From Brachionus rotundiformis (Eukaryota > Rotifera > Eurotatoria > Ploima > Brachionidae), in contig JAESIW010000207.1 of NCBI GenBank assembly GCA_016802295.1, positions 1,626,032 to 1,690,031 on the forward strand: DNA of 64,000 bases, in the 5' to 3' direction. The translations under genes were made by a program, and so were the position numbers. Positions within the stretch are counted from its first letter, which is position 1; every line of letters begins with the position of its first letter. Shown one piece after another: positions 35,385 to 46,776 of this stretch. The notes below the pieces were generated by a model. That model did no database searches. It saw only the letters and a list, made by a program, of their open reading frames with translations, and was not told where the DNA came from.

Positions 35385-37590
35385 ATGGAAATAGCGGCTG
35401 AAAATTCTGGCTCTGGTAGAGCCAATGTGAGCGAAAGCTCCAATACCTCTGATGTGGTTGATGGCTACTTGAAAAAATATAAACTTGATTTGAAATTGTT
35501 GCCCAATAAAATGATAAAACTGTCAGATTTGTGTTCTTTGCAGGAAAAAAGTGACAATTTAGAAGCCGAAGAAGAAGAGGAGGTCCAAGCTGAGGACAGC
35601 CAGGATGGTGATGAGCATGAAAATGCCGAAAAAAGAAAAAAATCTCGCAAAAAGCGCGAACCAAGTCTGAAACTTCAGCAAAAGCTAACCACACAGGATC
35701 TTGAATTAATAGTCAGCTTGGTAAGAGACAAGAAAGCCAAAGTATTCAAGGCTGATGTCAAAAAAGATGACTACATTGATAAAATACTTCGAATAGAGCT
35801 TGAAAATAGAGTTCTTTCGAATGGAAAATGTGAAGCTTTTCTTAAAAAAAGCATTTTTTCCAAAGAATTGAATACACTTTTCGAGACTTTTATTAATTGT
35901 TTATGTGGTCAAGATAGTACAACAGATGAGAACGGCAACTCTAAGCCTGTATTGAAGTGTCTAGTGGTTGATTGTGAGTTTAACTCGTTCAGCGAAGCGG
36001 AAATAATGCGCCATATTAAGCGACATTTGGCCCAAGATGGTTACACTTGTTCCGAGTGCTCCCATCAGTTCGCTTCAATGACAAATTTACAGCGACATTT
36101 GAAAATACATGCTGGTGATCTTGGCAAGGAGGTCAAATGTCCGCAATGCGATTACAAGGCTTCGACCATAACTCATGTAAAGAGACACATGGCTCACAAA
36201 CACTTGGAACGCTCTTTGCCATGTCCTCATTGCACGTTCATGGGCGCTACCAATGCCGAATTAAAAATACACATGGCCCGCAAACATTTGGAATTAACTG
36301 GCAAAAATCCTCTCTTTTTGCCAAAGTATTTAAGAAAAGACTATCAGTGCAGTTTGTGCAAGGAACAATTCAACGACTTTAAGGTGAATTGGAAAATTTA
36401 TCAATAATTTATTTTAATTTTTCTTTAAAGGAGTACCAGACTCATATGTACCAACATACGAGTTCTTCGAACAGATTTAGATGCACTGAATGTCCGTACA
36501 ATTGCAAAAATTATAGCAAATTAAAGGTAAAGATTATTATTTTTTTATTAAATGAATATTATTTTATTAATTAAATTAAATTAATTTTTTTAGAGGCACA
36601 TGCTTTACCATACTGGAGCTAGAAACTTTGAATGTTCAATATGTGGTAATAAATTTTTTCAAATGGAGCACTTAAAGCGCCATTTACAGTCTATTCACAA
36701 TTCTCCAGCTGTTAGCACAAGTATTAAATCCAAAAAGTGCCAAAAAAAAGAGAAATTTAACCAACAAGAACTAAATTCTAATCAAGTATCCCAATCTTTC
36801 ACAGTATTAACCAAATGTATGTACAAATGCCAAAAATGTAGCTTCAGCTCGGAAGAATTGCTTGACTTGAATCAACACATGCTCAGAGAACACTCAGATA
36901 AACTAAACCAAACCAATTTGGACAATGATAGCTATGATTTTATGGATGAAAGTGATTCAGAGGAAGATAATCTGTCTGATTTGGAGGACAATTTTGATCA
37001 GGAAGATTTTGTTAGTTTAAATTGTTCATTTTGTGACTTCAAAACTAATAAAAAATCCACTTTAAAAGTACTAAAAGCTTTTAAAATGTTCATTTTTTTT
37101 ATATTTGATAATCTAGGCTCATTTGGCAAAGCATCATTCATCTGAGGTTACCAGCCCCATTATATTGAGCAACGATTGTCTGGTAAACGACCCGAAAACA
37201 AAATTTCAATGCGGCAGTTGTAATTTTTTACTGGACAATTTGAGCAATTTTACCAGTCATATGATGGAAAAACACAAGATTAATGTTTATTTAATGGAAA
37301 CTCAGAACGAGCAAATTGAAGATCATTCCAAGTTGGTCGATTCGACTGGTGAAAAGACGAAAATGAGTCAGAAACAAGCAATACCAAGAGTTCCAAGACA
37401 TCTTAAAACAAATAGTCATACAAAATCAATTGCCAAGAATCAAAATGAGACCAGTGTCCGAATAAATCCTCTTTATTTAAGGCAATTTCAAAAGGTATCC
37501 AAAGCTAGAGTCGAATTTCATGAACAGAACGAAATTCTAAATGATTTTGTCAACAATTCTGATTTTTCTAATCAAAGTTTAAATTTTTAG
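35385..37590 (+). CDS. ten-finger C2H2 zinc-finger protein
   Basis: Exons 35385-36383, 36431-36526, 36594-37067 and 37117-37590 join in frame to give 680 residues. The ATG at 35385 lies in ACCATGG, a strong Kozak context; the frame upstream has no ATG. The N-terminal 190 residues are acidic then basic (a Glu-rich run and KKREPSLK) without recognised domains. About ten C2H2 fingers follow, for example CSECSHQFASMTNLQRHLKIH, CPQCDYKASTITHVKRH and CSICGNKFFQMEHLKRH. Two fingers are created only by splicing: SLCKEQFNDFK|EYQTHMYQH and KKSTLK|AHLAKHH, which supports the joins. An acidic linker (residues about 470-500) separates the last fingers. Presumably a DNA-binding regulator; I cannot name an orthologue. 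Confidence 0.88.
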
Positions 37591-38616
37591 TTTGATTTAT
37601 TTTATTAAAATTTATTCCGTCCATTTGTAAATAAATTTATTTAGATAAGAATTTCTTTATTCAATCTTTTAATTTTAAAATTTTATCAAATTATCTGAAA
37701 ACTCAAGAATCTTATAAGAATGTAAAAAATTTAAAAAAAAATCTATCTTTTTCATTTTTTTACTGTTCAATCATAGAATCTCATATATAGAAATGTTCTA
37801 ATTCAGAATGGTCTCTCCAAATTAATGGCTCAGTTTTTGAAGTAAATTAAGATAAAATCCTAATTTTTTACAAGTACAAAAATTAAAAAATTTTGAAAAA
37901 TGTAAATTTATTAAATCTATTTAGCCTTGAGTCTATTATAAAAATATTTTAAAATAATAGGATTTTTTCAAATGGCTTTTATAAACATTTATTTAAAAGT
38001 TTAAACTGATCTCCGTTTCTTTTCATCAATATTTTAGGACCCATTTTGATAAAACTTCTATTTAAAAGACGATTCGCCTATAATGATGAAAATAATAAGC
38101 ATTTAAAATTTAAAAAAAATATAATAATCACAATTAATAACTGTTTAATAAAATGAATTAAGAAATTTGTACCATATCAGTGAAAAATAAAAAATTTGGT
38201 AAATTTACCTAAATTTAGTAGCCTCACTCTTTAATGAAAGTAAAAACTTATGCTTAATAACATAATTAAAAGATTAAATTATGTTCAAACATTTCATGTT
38301 TTTTATGGAAATATTGGAATTGGACGAAAAGTGAGATGTTGATATTTTATAAAACAAATTAATATAAAGATTTTTATAAATTTTAAATCTTCAATTTACT
38401 TAAAAAATACAAAATTTTTTCATTCAAAAAGTAAGACTTAATCAATCAACTTAATTAAATAAAATCTCATATTAATTTATTAATTTATTTTTTGCTTTAA
38501 TTTAAGGTTGAGAAGGCGTAATAGATTTTATGGAAACAAAAAATTTAATTAAGTTAATTTTTATTTTAGTCGATTAGTCTAATATTGGTAGCGTTTTTTT
38601 AATTACGATCAAAGGT
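37591..38616. other. intergenic AT-rich spacer (convergent 3' flanks)
   Basis: Lies between the stop codons of the ten-finger gene (+) and atp5f1e (-). No coding signal. Confidence 0.6.
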
Positions 38617-38850
38617 CTAATTGGTAGCTTTTGTTTGAACCATTTTACCGTTTTGCCACTGGTTAACTCTGGCAAAGGCTTCTTCTCTTTTTGCAGCTTC
38701 TTTTTTGGCATTCTCTTGAACACATCGCCTCACAACTCTGGCAGCAATGTTTGAAAATTGAACATAGCTAGGTAAATAGTCATCTTACATGAGGAAAAGT
38801 ATTTAAATGCGACAAAATTACTTTAAACCAGCTTGTCTCCAGTAAAGCAT
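38617..38850 (-). CDS. atp5f1e: mitochondrial ATP synthase F1 subunit epsilon
   Basis: A short two-exon gene on the minus strand, 38850-38829 and 38783-38617, encodes 62 residues. The N-terminus MLYWRQA is the family start (human MVAYWRQAG). Exon 2 continues with SYVQFSNIAARVVRRCV, then a Lys/Glu-rich helix and NQWQNGKMV, which resembles the WENGKMV ending of the nematode protein. The epsilon subunit sits in the central stalk of F1-ATPase. After the splice the usual AGL(S/N)Y becomes ADDYLPSY, so either the acceptor differs from my choice or this lineage has a 3-residue insertion. Confidence 0.85.
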
Positions 38851-39128
38851 CTTGAACTAATGGTTAATTTCTATAAATTATCTATAAATAGATTAATATA
38901 AATTACTGATTTTCAAAAAATTAAAAATATTCAAGCATTCATTTAAGCTTTTTTATTGCTTAACACACGCTACATAAATAAACTCATTTTGCACCCAGCT
39001 TTCGAATATATTTTAAAAAATTAGTTTCATAATTTAATTTTATTAACTTAACAATTTGTTCCCAACAAAAAAATATAAAAAATCAATTAAATTTTTTTAA
39101 TTAACAAAATTTAACATAGATAAAAAAA

Positions 39129-41484
39129 TTATTTCAACGACTTAAGCTCTTCCATTGTCAAACTTTCCAAATCATCACTGTCTTCATCCAGATCATCATT
39201 ACGCATGGTTAATTCCAAATTGTCATAACTATTATCTAATGAGTCAGTTAAATCCAAATAATTAGGAAACTTTTCTTCTTCCATGTCACTAATCTGAGTA
39301 ATGACGCTGCTTTTAAATTCATTTATCAACTGACCAAAATATTTATTATCATCTTCATTTTGGCAAAGAACAGAGCTACGACCATCATCTGAGTCATATT
39401 CAGTAAACTTTTCAGCAAATTCTAGGTTAATAAAAAAATAATTTATTTGTTTTTGGGAATATTTTCATTACCATAGTTTATTCGGCTAACTGGTCTTGGA
39501 AAATTGTGACTGGCAGAGACAGGTCGATTTTTCTTGACATCATTTTTATCACTTTTTGGAATATAAAATGACTTGGCACGGTCGTAATCGGTTGCTTTGC
39601 CAGGTGACTTTTTCATCTCAAAATTTAGACTGTTTTTTACATTAATTGGACTCTGAGTACTAAATTTTGGTTTCATTTCACTTGATTGAATTTTTCTCTC
39701 CATTTTTTCTCTTTTAAATAAAAAAAAAAAAATTACCATGGAAACAAGCTATAAATTAATTACAAATCATTGATTTTCTCATTAGGAGTAAGACTTTTCT
39801 GAGGATTCCATGATCTTGGCGACATGGCATACAATTTTGGGTCAATTCTGGCAGTTTGTGGTCTTGATTTTGGCGCTACTGCTACTGGTTTTTGCTCATA
39901 ACTAATCACATCTGTCATCAAAAACTCACCATCACCATAAATGCGACTCTCACCATTTCGCTGGGCAATATTCTTTAATAAACTAGTTGGCTCTCGGCTT
40001 AAATTTTGCTCAAATTTAGCCGGACTCTTGGCTCGAGCTGATTTTGGTTTAGGTGTTTTAACTCTACTTGAGGATTTTACTGATTTTGGTCGCGCTGAAT
40101 CTTTGACAGAGCCAGCAGTGTTTGCCATCAACTCAGGCTCTAGATTTAGCTTCAAATCAACACCTTTAATTTCAGACTGGCTCTCAACTTCTTCAAAAGT
40201 AACATTATTGTTGATAAGCTCGTCAAAATTGAGTTTATTCACAGGTCTAAGATCACCAAATTCTGGTAAATAGGTATGGCTATTAGCTGCTTTGCCATCA
40301 TCTAAAGCATTCATTATAGAATTGAAATCTAAATGACTGACTGTTGTTTCTGGCTGATTTTGGATAGAACTATTTACCAAATCATATTCAAGCTCTTTTC
40401 GCGGTGTGTAGACAACATCTAGATCGTTTCTCCTGTATTTTTGTAGCAACATACGCTCAGCGTAAGATAAAGAATGAGATTTTATTTTGTCTTCTAGGTC
40501 TTGGATTTGATTTGTTGTGGTCTGTAATTGTGTTTCTACACCAGCGTCTTTACACATTGAAATTTCACGTGACATTGGATTACTTTCGGTATTTTTTTTG
40601 CCATTTCTCCATTCGCTGAGAGCTTGCTGGAATGACTCATGGGCTTCTTTTTCGTCATATGTTCCATCAAAAAGTGAAAATCCCACTCTTTTCTTGGCCG
40701 AAGATTGGTTGGATCGATTGCTTGTTATGTCATAAATACTTTCATTATCTTCGTTTCTGGTATCACCAGTCTCTGGTCGATTTGTTTCATAATTTAAATT
40801 GCCTGTAATTGGGACAGTTCGATGCTTTTGTAGAGCACCTTTCATGTGAAAGGAAGTGAAGCAATTGGCACAGTAATCTTCTCCACATTCAAGACATTTC
40901 TTATATTAATAAATAAATTAATTTTTTAATTAAAATAAATTAATTTACTGTAAAAGCTAAATTTTTTTCACATTGACCACATTTAACTTTTTTCTCCTTT
41001 GGTGCTAGAGTGTTAATTTTTTCGGCTTGTCTCTGTAAATAGTCCTCTTTCAGCACTTGAAGTTTAATTTGTCGATTGGTCATCTTTTAGATATTTGAGT
41101 TAAGAAAAACAAATTGGTCAAATTAAAAATTCAACTTTATTCAGAGTTGGTTCTGTCTTGTCTGATTTCATTATATTTTTGGAATAATTGGTCACTGGTC
41201 CAGGTTGAGCTCTTGACCAAATAGTGCCACCCATTGCACTTGTTATTTATTTAGAATACATAAAAAATCTCTTTTAAAAGCTTACTTTCGCTTGCTTTTG
41301 TCAAAATTTAGCTCGGTCTTGAGCTGATTGAGCCGTTCTTCCATCATTTTGTTTTCGATTTCAAGTTTTTTACTTGGTATTTGGCTAAAGAATCATATTT
41401 TACGGAAATAAATTCAAAAAGTAAACTTTACTCAAGCTTCCATTTGCGGCTGACCGCACTTATCAACCCTTTTGAATCACCCAT
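39129..41484 (-). CDS. zbbx: zinc finger B-box domain-containing protein (ZBBX)
   Basis: Seven exons on the minus strand give 685 residues (human ZBBX is about 800): 41484-41432, 41384-41286, 41238-41136, 41083-40949, 40899-39764, 39710-39472 and 39421-39129. The B-box spans exons 4-5: KCGQCEKNLAFT joined to KCLECGEDYCANC, then FHMKGALQKHRT, matching human KCGQCENKPA..LECGEDYC and HQKGALKLHRT. Other family marks are the QQALSEWRNGK segment and SLSYAERMLLQKYRR. ZBBX is associated with motile cilia in vertebrates, function poorly known. The second half is Ser/Lys-rich and disordered, ending in an acidic tail. Pyruvate kinase lies 346 bp upstream on the same strand. Exon 1 encodes MGDSKG, also a possible myristoylation start. 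Confidence 0.88.
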
Positions 41485-41830
41485 TTTTTTGTTACTTCAA
41501 AAAAGAATTTTACATATAGAAAAAAAAATGAAATTCAATAAAATAATGGGTTCCAAATTAGGTTGCCATGGTAGCGTAATTTTTTTTTTATCAATTTTAA
41601 TATTTTTTCAAAGAGTTTCGGTTTCAAAATTTTACCATTTAATAAATATAAATAAAAAAAACATTTCCATATAATTTTTATTTTTAAAATTGTTGAGCAT
41701 TTAAATTTTACTAAATTCTAAAAAATGTTGGTCATTTTATAAATTAAAGAGATCTTAACTGCGTCCCTCTATGACATTAAAAATCTAATCTCTAATTAAA
41801 AAAAAAAAACTGGGACATTCTAAAAATAAT

Positions 41831-43664
41831 TTAAATTTGAATTATTCTTAAAGTGTTGGTATTGCCACTGCCACCTCTCCATCCAGTAACAACCACAACA
41901 TTTTCTCCCTTGGCACTAAATCCTCTTGAAATAGCAAAGTCAAGACCTCGCTGCACTCGGTTCTCAACATCCTGGAGCCATTCGTCACCTTCTGGTGCTT
42001 TTTTCGGATCATTGAGCAAAAGTGGGAAAAGTCCTCTCCACAAGTGCATCTGTTTTGCGGCAATCTCACTTCTAGTCACTGCTACAACCGGGCATCTAGG
42101 TCTGTATTTGGCAATCAAATGTGCTGAATGTCCTGATGTTGTCAGAACTACAATGGCCGTCGCCTTGCTGTGAAACGATGCCTCTACAGCGGCAATGGCA
42201 ATTGAGTTGATCGAATCACCAATTTTATAGTTGTCCGCTCTCAAGCTCTCAAAAAGCTCCTTGTGAAACAAAGCCGACTCGGCCTCCCGAGCTACGGCGT
42301 GCATCATTTTCAAGCACTCAATTGGATAGTCACCTTTGGCTGTCTCACCACTCAACATGACACAATCGGCTCCATCCAGCACAGCATTGGCCACATCGCT
42401 TACCTCAGCTCTGGTCGGCCTAGGCTTTTTGGTCATACTTTCCAACATTTGAGTTGCACAAATTATTGGTTTGCCAAGCTTGTTACATCTGCTCATCATC
42501 ATTTTTTGAGCAATGAACACTTTTTGTGGCGGTATCTCAATACCTAGATCGCCTCTTGCGCACATAATACCATCTGATTCGTTCATTATGTCATCAAAAC
42601 TTATTTGAAAATTTTTAAAATAAATACTTTTTTAAATTATTTTACCAATATTTACTTTTTTACACCTTGGTGATTTTCTACTTTGGAAATAACCATGATA
42701 TGTTTGCCTTTTTCGCCCAAAGCCTTGCGAACCTCCTTTACACCAGCTCCGTCACGAATAAACGAAGCAAAAATCATGTCCACATTATGTTCCACGCCAA
42801 ATAACAAGTCCTGTTTGTCTTTTTCCGACACTGCTGGCAAATCAACTGGTAAACCTGGCAAGTTAACACCTTTTTTGCTACCCAAAAAACCACCATTCTC
42901 AACCACGGTTTCAATTGAGTCACCATCTGAACAAAATTTTATTTTATCTCTTTTGCAATTTAGACAAATTTAACAAAACTTACTAATTGAGCTGACAATT
43001 AATGAGAGAAGACCATCATCAATAAAAATTAAGCTTCCTTTTTTCACAATTTTGACAATGTTTGGATAATCAACAAAGATGTTTTGCTCATCACAATTTT
43101 CAGCAAATTTCTGGTCAATTACAATGTTGATTTTGTTTCCTTTAATTAATTCAATTTCTGCAGTGGCGCTCTTTTAATTATTAAATTATTAAATAAAATT
43201 TAATTAGAATTTTTTTTTTGCTCAAATACTCCTTTAATTAGACCAGTTCTGATCTCAGGACCCTTGGTGTCAAGAGCGATGGCAATCGGTCTTTCGTACT
43301 CGGTGTTTTTAAGCATTTGGGCTGCCTCGCGGATATTCTTGATAGAACCAGCATGGTACTTTAAACCAGGCACATAAAATTAACTCAAAATTCAAATCTA
43401 CAAATCAAATACCTCATAGGTGCCATGGGAAAAATTAAGTCTGGCTATGTTCATGCCATTTTTGATCATTTCGACCATTTTGGGAACATCGCGGCAAGCA
43501 GGACCAATGGTGCATACAATACCGGTGTGACGGAAAGTGTATGGCTCACTATCAATGTCCAATCTACTCAAATGCTCCAAGTAGCTTTTGGCCTGCTTGG
43601 ATGGCAAAATGTGGTGATCAGGTTTTTGGTACTTGTCCAAATCGACATCATTCAATCGACTCAT
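41831..43664 (-). CDS. pk: pyruvate kinase
   Basis: Five exons on the minus strand give 535 residues (animal enzymes are about 530): 43664-43413, 43358-43230, 43170-42984, 42926-42656 and 42599-41831. The enzyme makes pyruvate and ATP from phosphoenolpyruvate and ADP, the last step of glycolysis. Seen directly: IVCTIGPACRDV, NIARLNFSHGTYE (substrate Asn/Arg), IALDTKGPEIRTGLIKG, VISKVENHQGVK with the catalytic Lys, then SDGIMCARGDLGIEIP, the family signature (usually MVARGDLG). A C-terminal regulatory domain is present (GHSAHLIAKYRPRCPVVAVT and GWRGGSGNTNT). All active-site segments are intact. Codon usage is GC-richer than its neighbours, as expected for a highly expressed gene. It is divergent from rps27. 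Confidence 0.97.
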
Positions 43665-44757
43665 GGTAGAAAAATGTTTAATCCTTCTAAATTAGCAAAA
43701 AATTCAAAGCGTTTTAAATTAAATTTATGAATTTAGGATTATTTCTTTCTAAATAAACTCAACTAATAAACCAACGATCTCAGAATGGTTTATGGAAAAA
43801 AAAGAGAGAGTATTTTTGAAAGCGTCTTTACGTCACTATTGGAGCAATGCACGAGCATGATCAAAATTACATAATTCCAACATTAATTTGTTTTAGCTGA
43901 ATATTATCAGCATAAATTAGTATAATCGTTATTTTGGGCACCGGAGGCGCTTGGAACTCTGAAAGAATGGCAAAATAGGCACAAGTCAAAATACTAAAAA
44001 TAACTTATTTGTTCTTTTTTACTTGGAAAAATAAATGCTTTGAGGCAAAAGACCAAGAGTGCGGAAAATAAACCGCCAAATCACTATCTTTAAATGTGCG
44101 CTTTTTTAAAATATTAGAATAATAGACAAAAAAATCTATTTATAATTTTAATTAATTTAATAAAATAAAATAGAAGAAACAAAAAACTATTTGTTGATGT
44201 CATCCCTCAAAATTTTAAATTTTGCATTAAATTATAAAAGTCACTTTGCCTTATCACGTGACTTGGTGAACAATGTAGCCAAACTTCTTCAACTGATCCT
44301 ACAATTAATTTAAAAATTAATCAAAAAGTTTAATTTATTATTTTTGAATATAATTAATCTTCTACTAACTGATAAATATGAAAAGTATTGATTTGTTTTA
44401 AGCAAATTTATAGACCATTAGTCTTTGGAATAAATTAACATGGGCCATTGTTTATGTTCAATAACATTGGTCAGAATAAACCGGATCTAACTTAATTTAT
44501 ATATTTTTTATTTTAAATGAACTTAAATATTTACTAAACAAAGTTTAATTTTAGTTTAATTTAAGACAAACTATAATGAATTATAGAAAAAATATTTATC
44601 AGTTATAAATTTAGACTGATTTTTTAAGCTCACATTTTAGAATTGCTCAACAAAATAGATTTTGGTTAAATATCAACATATAGAGAAAAATTCTTCACAT
44701 TTGCAAGAGCTTTGCTAAAAAGATATACTTAATTTTGGAGAATATTAGATTGGTAAA
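43665..44757. promoter_or_regulatory. divergent 1.1-kb promoter interval between pyruvate kinase and rps27
   Basis: No coding exon seen. An 8-bp palindromic E-box, TCACGTGA, lies at 44254-44261. CACGTG sites bind bHLH-leucine-zipper factors (MAX/USF/Mondo type) that regulate glycolytic and growth genes in animals. The rest is AT-rich. Confidence 0.5.
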
Positions 44758-45260
44758 ATGCCGGTAAGTGTTTTTATTTTAATAGAATGGCCCTATAGTC
44801 CAAAAACGGGTGCTCGTTGACAGGTTGCATAATTAGGCCTATGACGAGCACAAGTTTTCGCTTTGGCAAATTTTAATCATCCTCCAGTTAGCTACAGACT
44901 TGTTGAATCCTTCAGTAGAAGACGAGAAGAGAAAATGCAAACTTAAAAGATTGGTACAAAGCCCAAACTCTTTTTTCATGGACGTCAAATGCCCAAGTAA
45001 ACTTTTTTTTCATTCTTCCAATTTAAATTATTTAATTAAGTTTTTTTGGTTAAGGCTGCGTCAAAATAACAACTGTCTTCAGCCATGCTCAAACAGTTGT
45101 ATTGTGCGTCGGCTGCAACATGGTCTTGTGTCAGCCAACTGGCGGTCTAGCTAGAGTAACCACTGGTCAGTACAAATTATACAATTAATGTATAATTGCT
45201 TTTTTTCCAAATTAATTATATTTCTTTTTAGGCTGCTCGTTCAGAAAGAAACAACATTAA
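44758..45260 (+). CDS. rps27: 40S ribosomal protein S27
   Basis: Exons 44758-44763, 44888-44996, 45055-45165 and 45232-45260 give exactly 84 residues, the standard RPS27 (eS27) length. The first exon encodes only Met-Pro, as in many animal ribosomal-protein genes. Landmarks: RLVQSPNSFFMDVKCPSC, KITTVFSHAQTVVLCVGC, VLCQPTGG and GCSFRKKQH at the end. The four Cys of the CX2C..CX2C zinc ribbon are all present. The protein belongs to the 40S subunit. Intron 1 (44764-44887) is GC-richer than other introns here and carries a stem-loop. The 3' end converges on gpr137, with 106 bp between stops. Confidence 0.97.
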
Positions 45261-45366
45261 AAATTTTTCAAAAGTTTTTACTGTTTATTCAAAAAAATAT
45301 AAATAAAAAATAATTAAAAAAACACATTTTTTTATTTTCTTTATTTAAACTGTACATTGTTACATA

Positions 45367-46776
45367 TTAATAATGATCTATTGAATCATAAAAAGACCTT
45401 CTTTCTCTGGAAAAGTACTCATTTTCCAAGTCCTGTTCAAAGCTGTCCCCATTGAAACTGTTTGTTTCGAGGAAAACACTTTTCTCATTTGGTAAATAGG
45501 AGTTTATGTTTAAAATAGCTTCATTAGATATGTTGTCTTGTTTCACTCGAAATAGGACCACTACCACAAGAGATGGTATTAATTCCCATATCAAAATTAC
45601 AATCACGAATGTAATGTATTTCTTAGTCTCTGTTAAGTTTACCAAGTCGGCCTTTTAAAATTATAGACTTTAATAAAAATGATAAAATTAAATAAAGATA
45701 ATTTTTTAATAGATTAGCTTTTTTCTTATTAGGCTTAGAATAATTTTGCAATTTTAATTTAAAAAACTTTTTGTTTGATTAAAAAAGTAGGTTTTTTGCG
45801 TTGGTGAAATAAATTTACCTGATCACTGACATTGATCCAGTCAAAGTTGAATCCAGGTAGTTTAAGTCCATCAATTGAGATGGCCAGAATGTTATAAAAT
45901 GTTCGGCTTATCAACAAAAATGAGGTGCATACGGACACTATTGTTGATTTACAAACAGATATATTCTTATATATATTAAGAAAATAATAAATAAATTATT
46001 TTAAAAAATAAATCTCTAAATTAAGTACATTTTGTTCAGGTATATTGTAATTTAAAGATAATTGAGATATGCGGTACAAAAATGAGCTCAATATAAAACC
46101 AATTACCACAAACAAACTATCAGTTATAAGGATACGGATCATGGTTATTTTATATAAATCGTGGTTTGCAGTTTTTTTAAACAAGCACACCTCGCGGACC
46201 ATGTAGGCTGATACCAAACTGGTGACAAAGAATACCAAGATACTAACAAAAATAAATAGTCTCAGTCTAAATCTTTAAATGAAAATAAGAATTTTTATTT
46301 GATTCTGTGAAAAAATATTACTTGTTTTTATCTTGGTTTACTCTGGTAGCAATTTTAAAATATACCTTTTTGGAAATAAATTTTATTTTTATTACATTAA
46401 TTAATTTGATTCAATTAATAAATACCTGTCCGTAATAAAGGACCAGAAGACATAAAATTGAGAATTGGATAACCACTGGCAAGCAATAGAATGAAAAATA
46501 AAGAGGAAATATCAATGTGTTTGCATCAGTGGCGTTTTTGAAGTAAAATGAGAAAAGTATAATGCGAAGACTTGACCAAATTAAACTTGAAAACAAAAAT
46601 GCTGTCTGATAACTGAATCGCTTGTGTTTATGGTACCAAATTAAAAATAACTGATAATAAGCAATTATGAATATTGATGTGTAAAATATAATTAGGATGA
46701 TTGTTAGGGGAAGATAAACATTGGCTGGAATAGCCGGCGCTGCCGTAGGAAATGGAAATGTGATAAAATCATCCAT
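45367..46776 (-). CDS. gpr137: GPR137-family seven-pass lysosomal membrane protein
   Basis: Exons 46776-46426, 46365-46322, 46272-46029, 45965-45819 and 45651-45367 on the minus strand give 356 residues. The GPR137/137B/137C family are seven-pass proteins; mammalian members act at lysosomes and influence Rag/mTORC1 signalling. Conserved stretches include KHKRFSYQTAFLFSSLIWSSLR, FSFYFKNATDAN, FPLYFSFYCLPVVIQF, ITDSLFVVIGF, FNFDWINVSDQADLVN and IWELIPSLVVVVLFRVK, matching human RVLVSDSLFVI and YDWYNVSDQADLVN. The C-tail is acidic and Ser/Tyr-rich (RRSFYDSIDHY). The exon 3 donor (GTACTT) is the weakest junction; a few residues there could be mis-joined. Confidence 0.9.
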
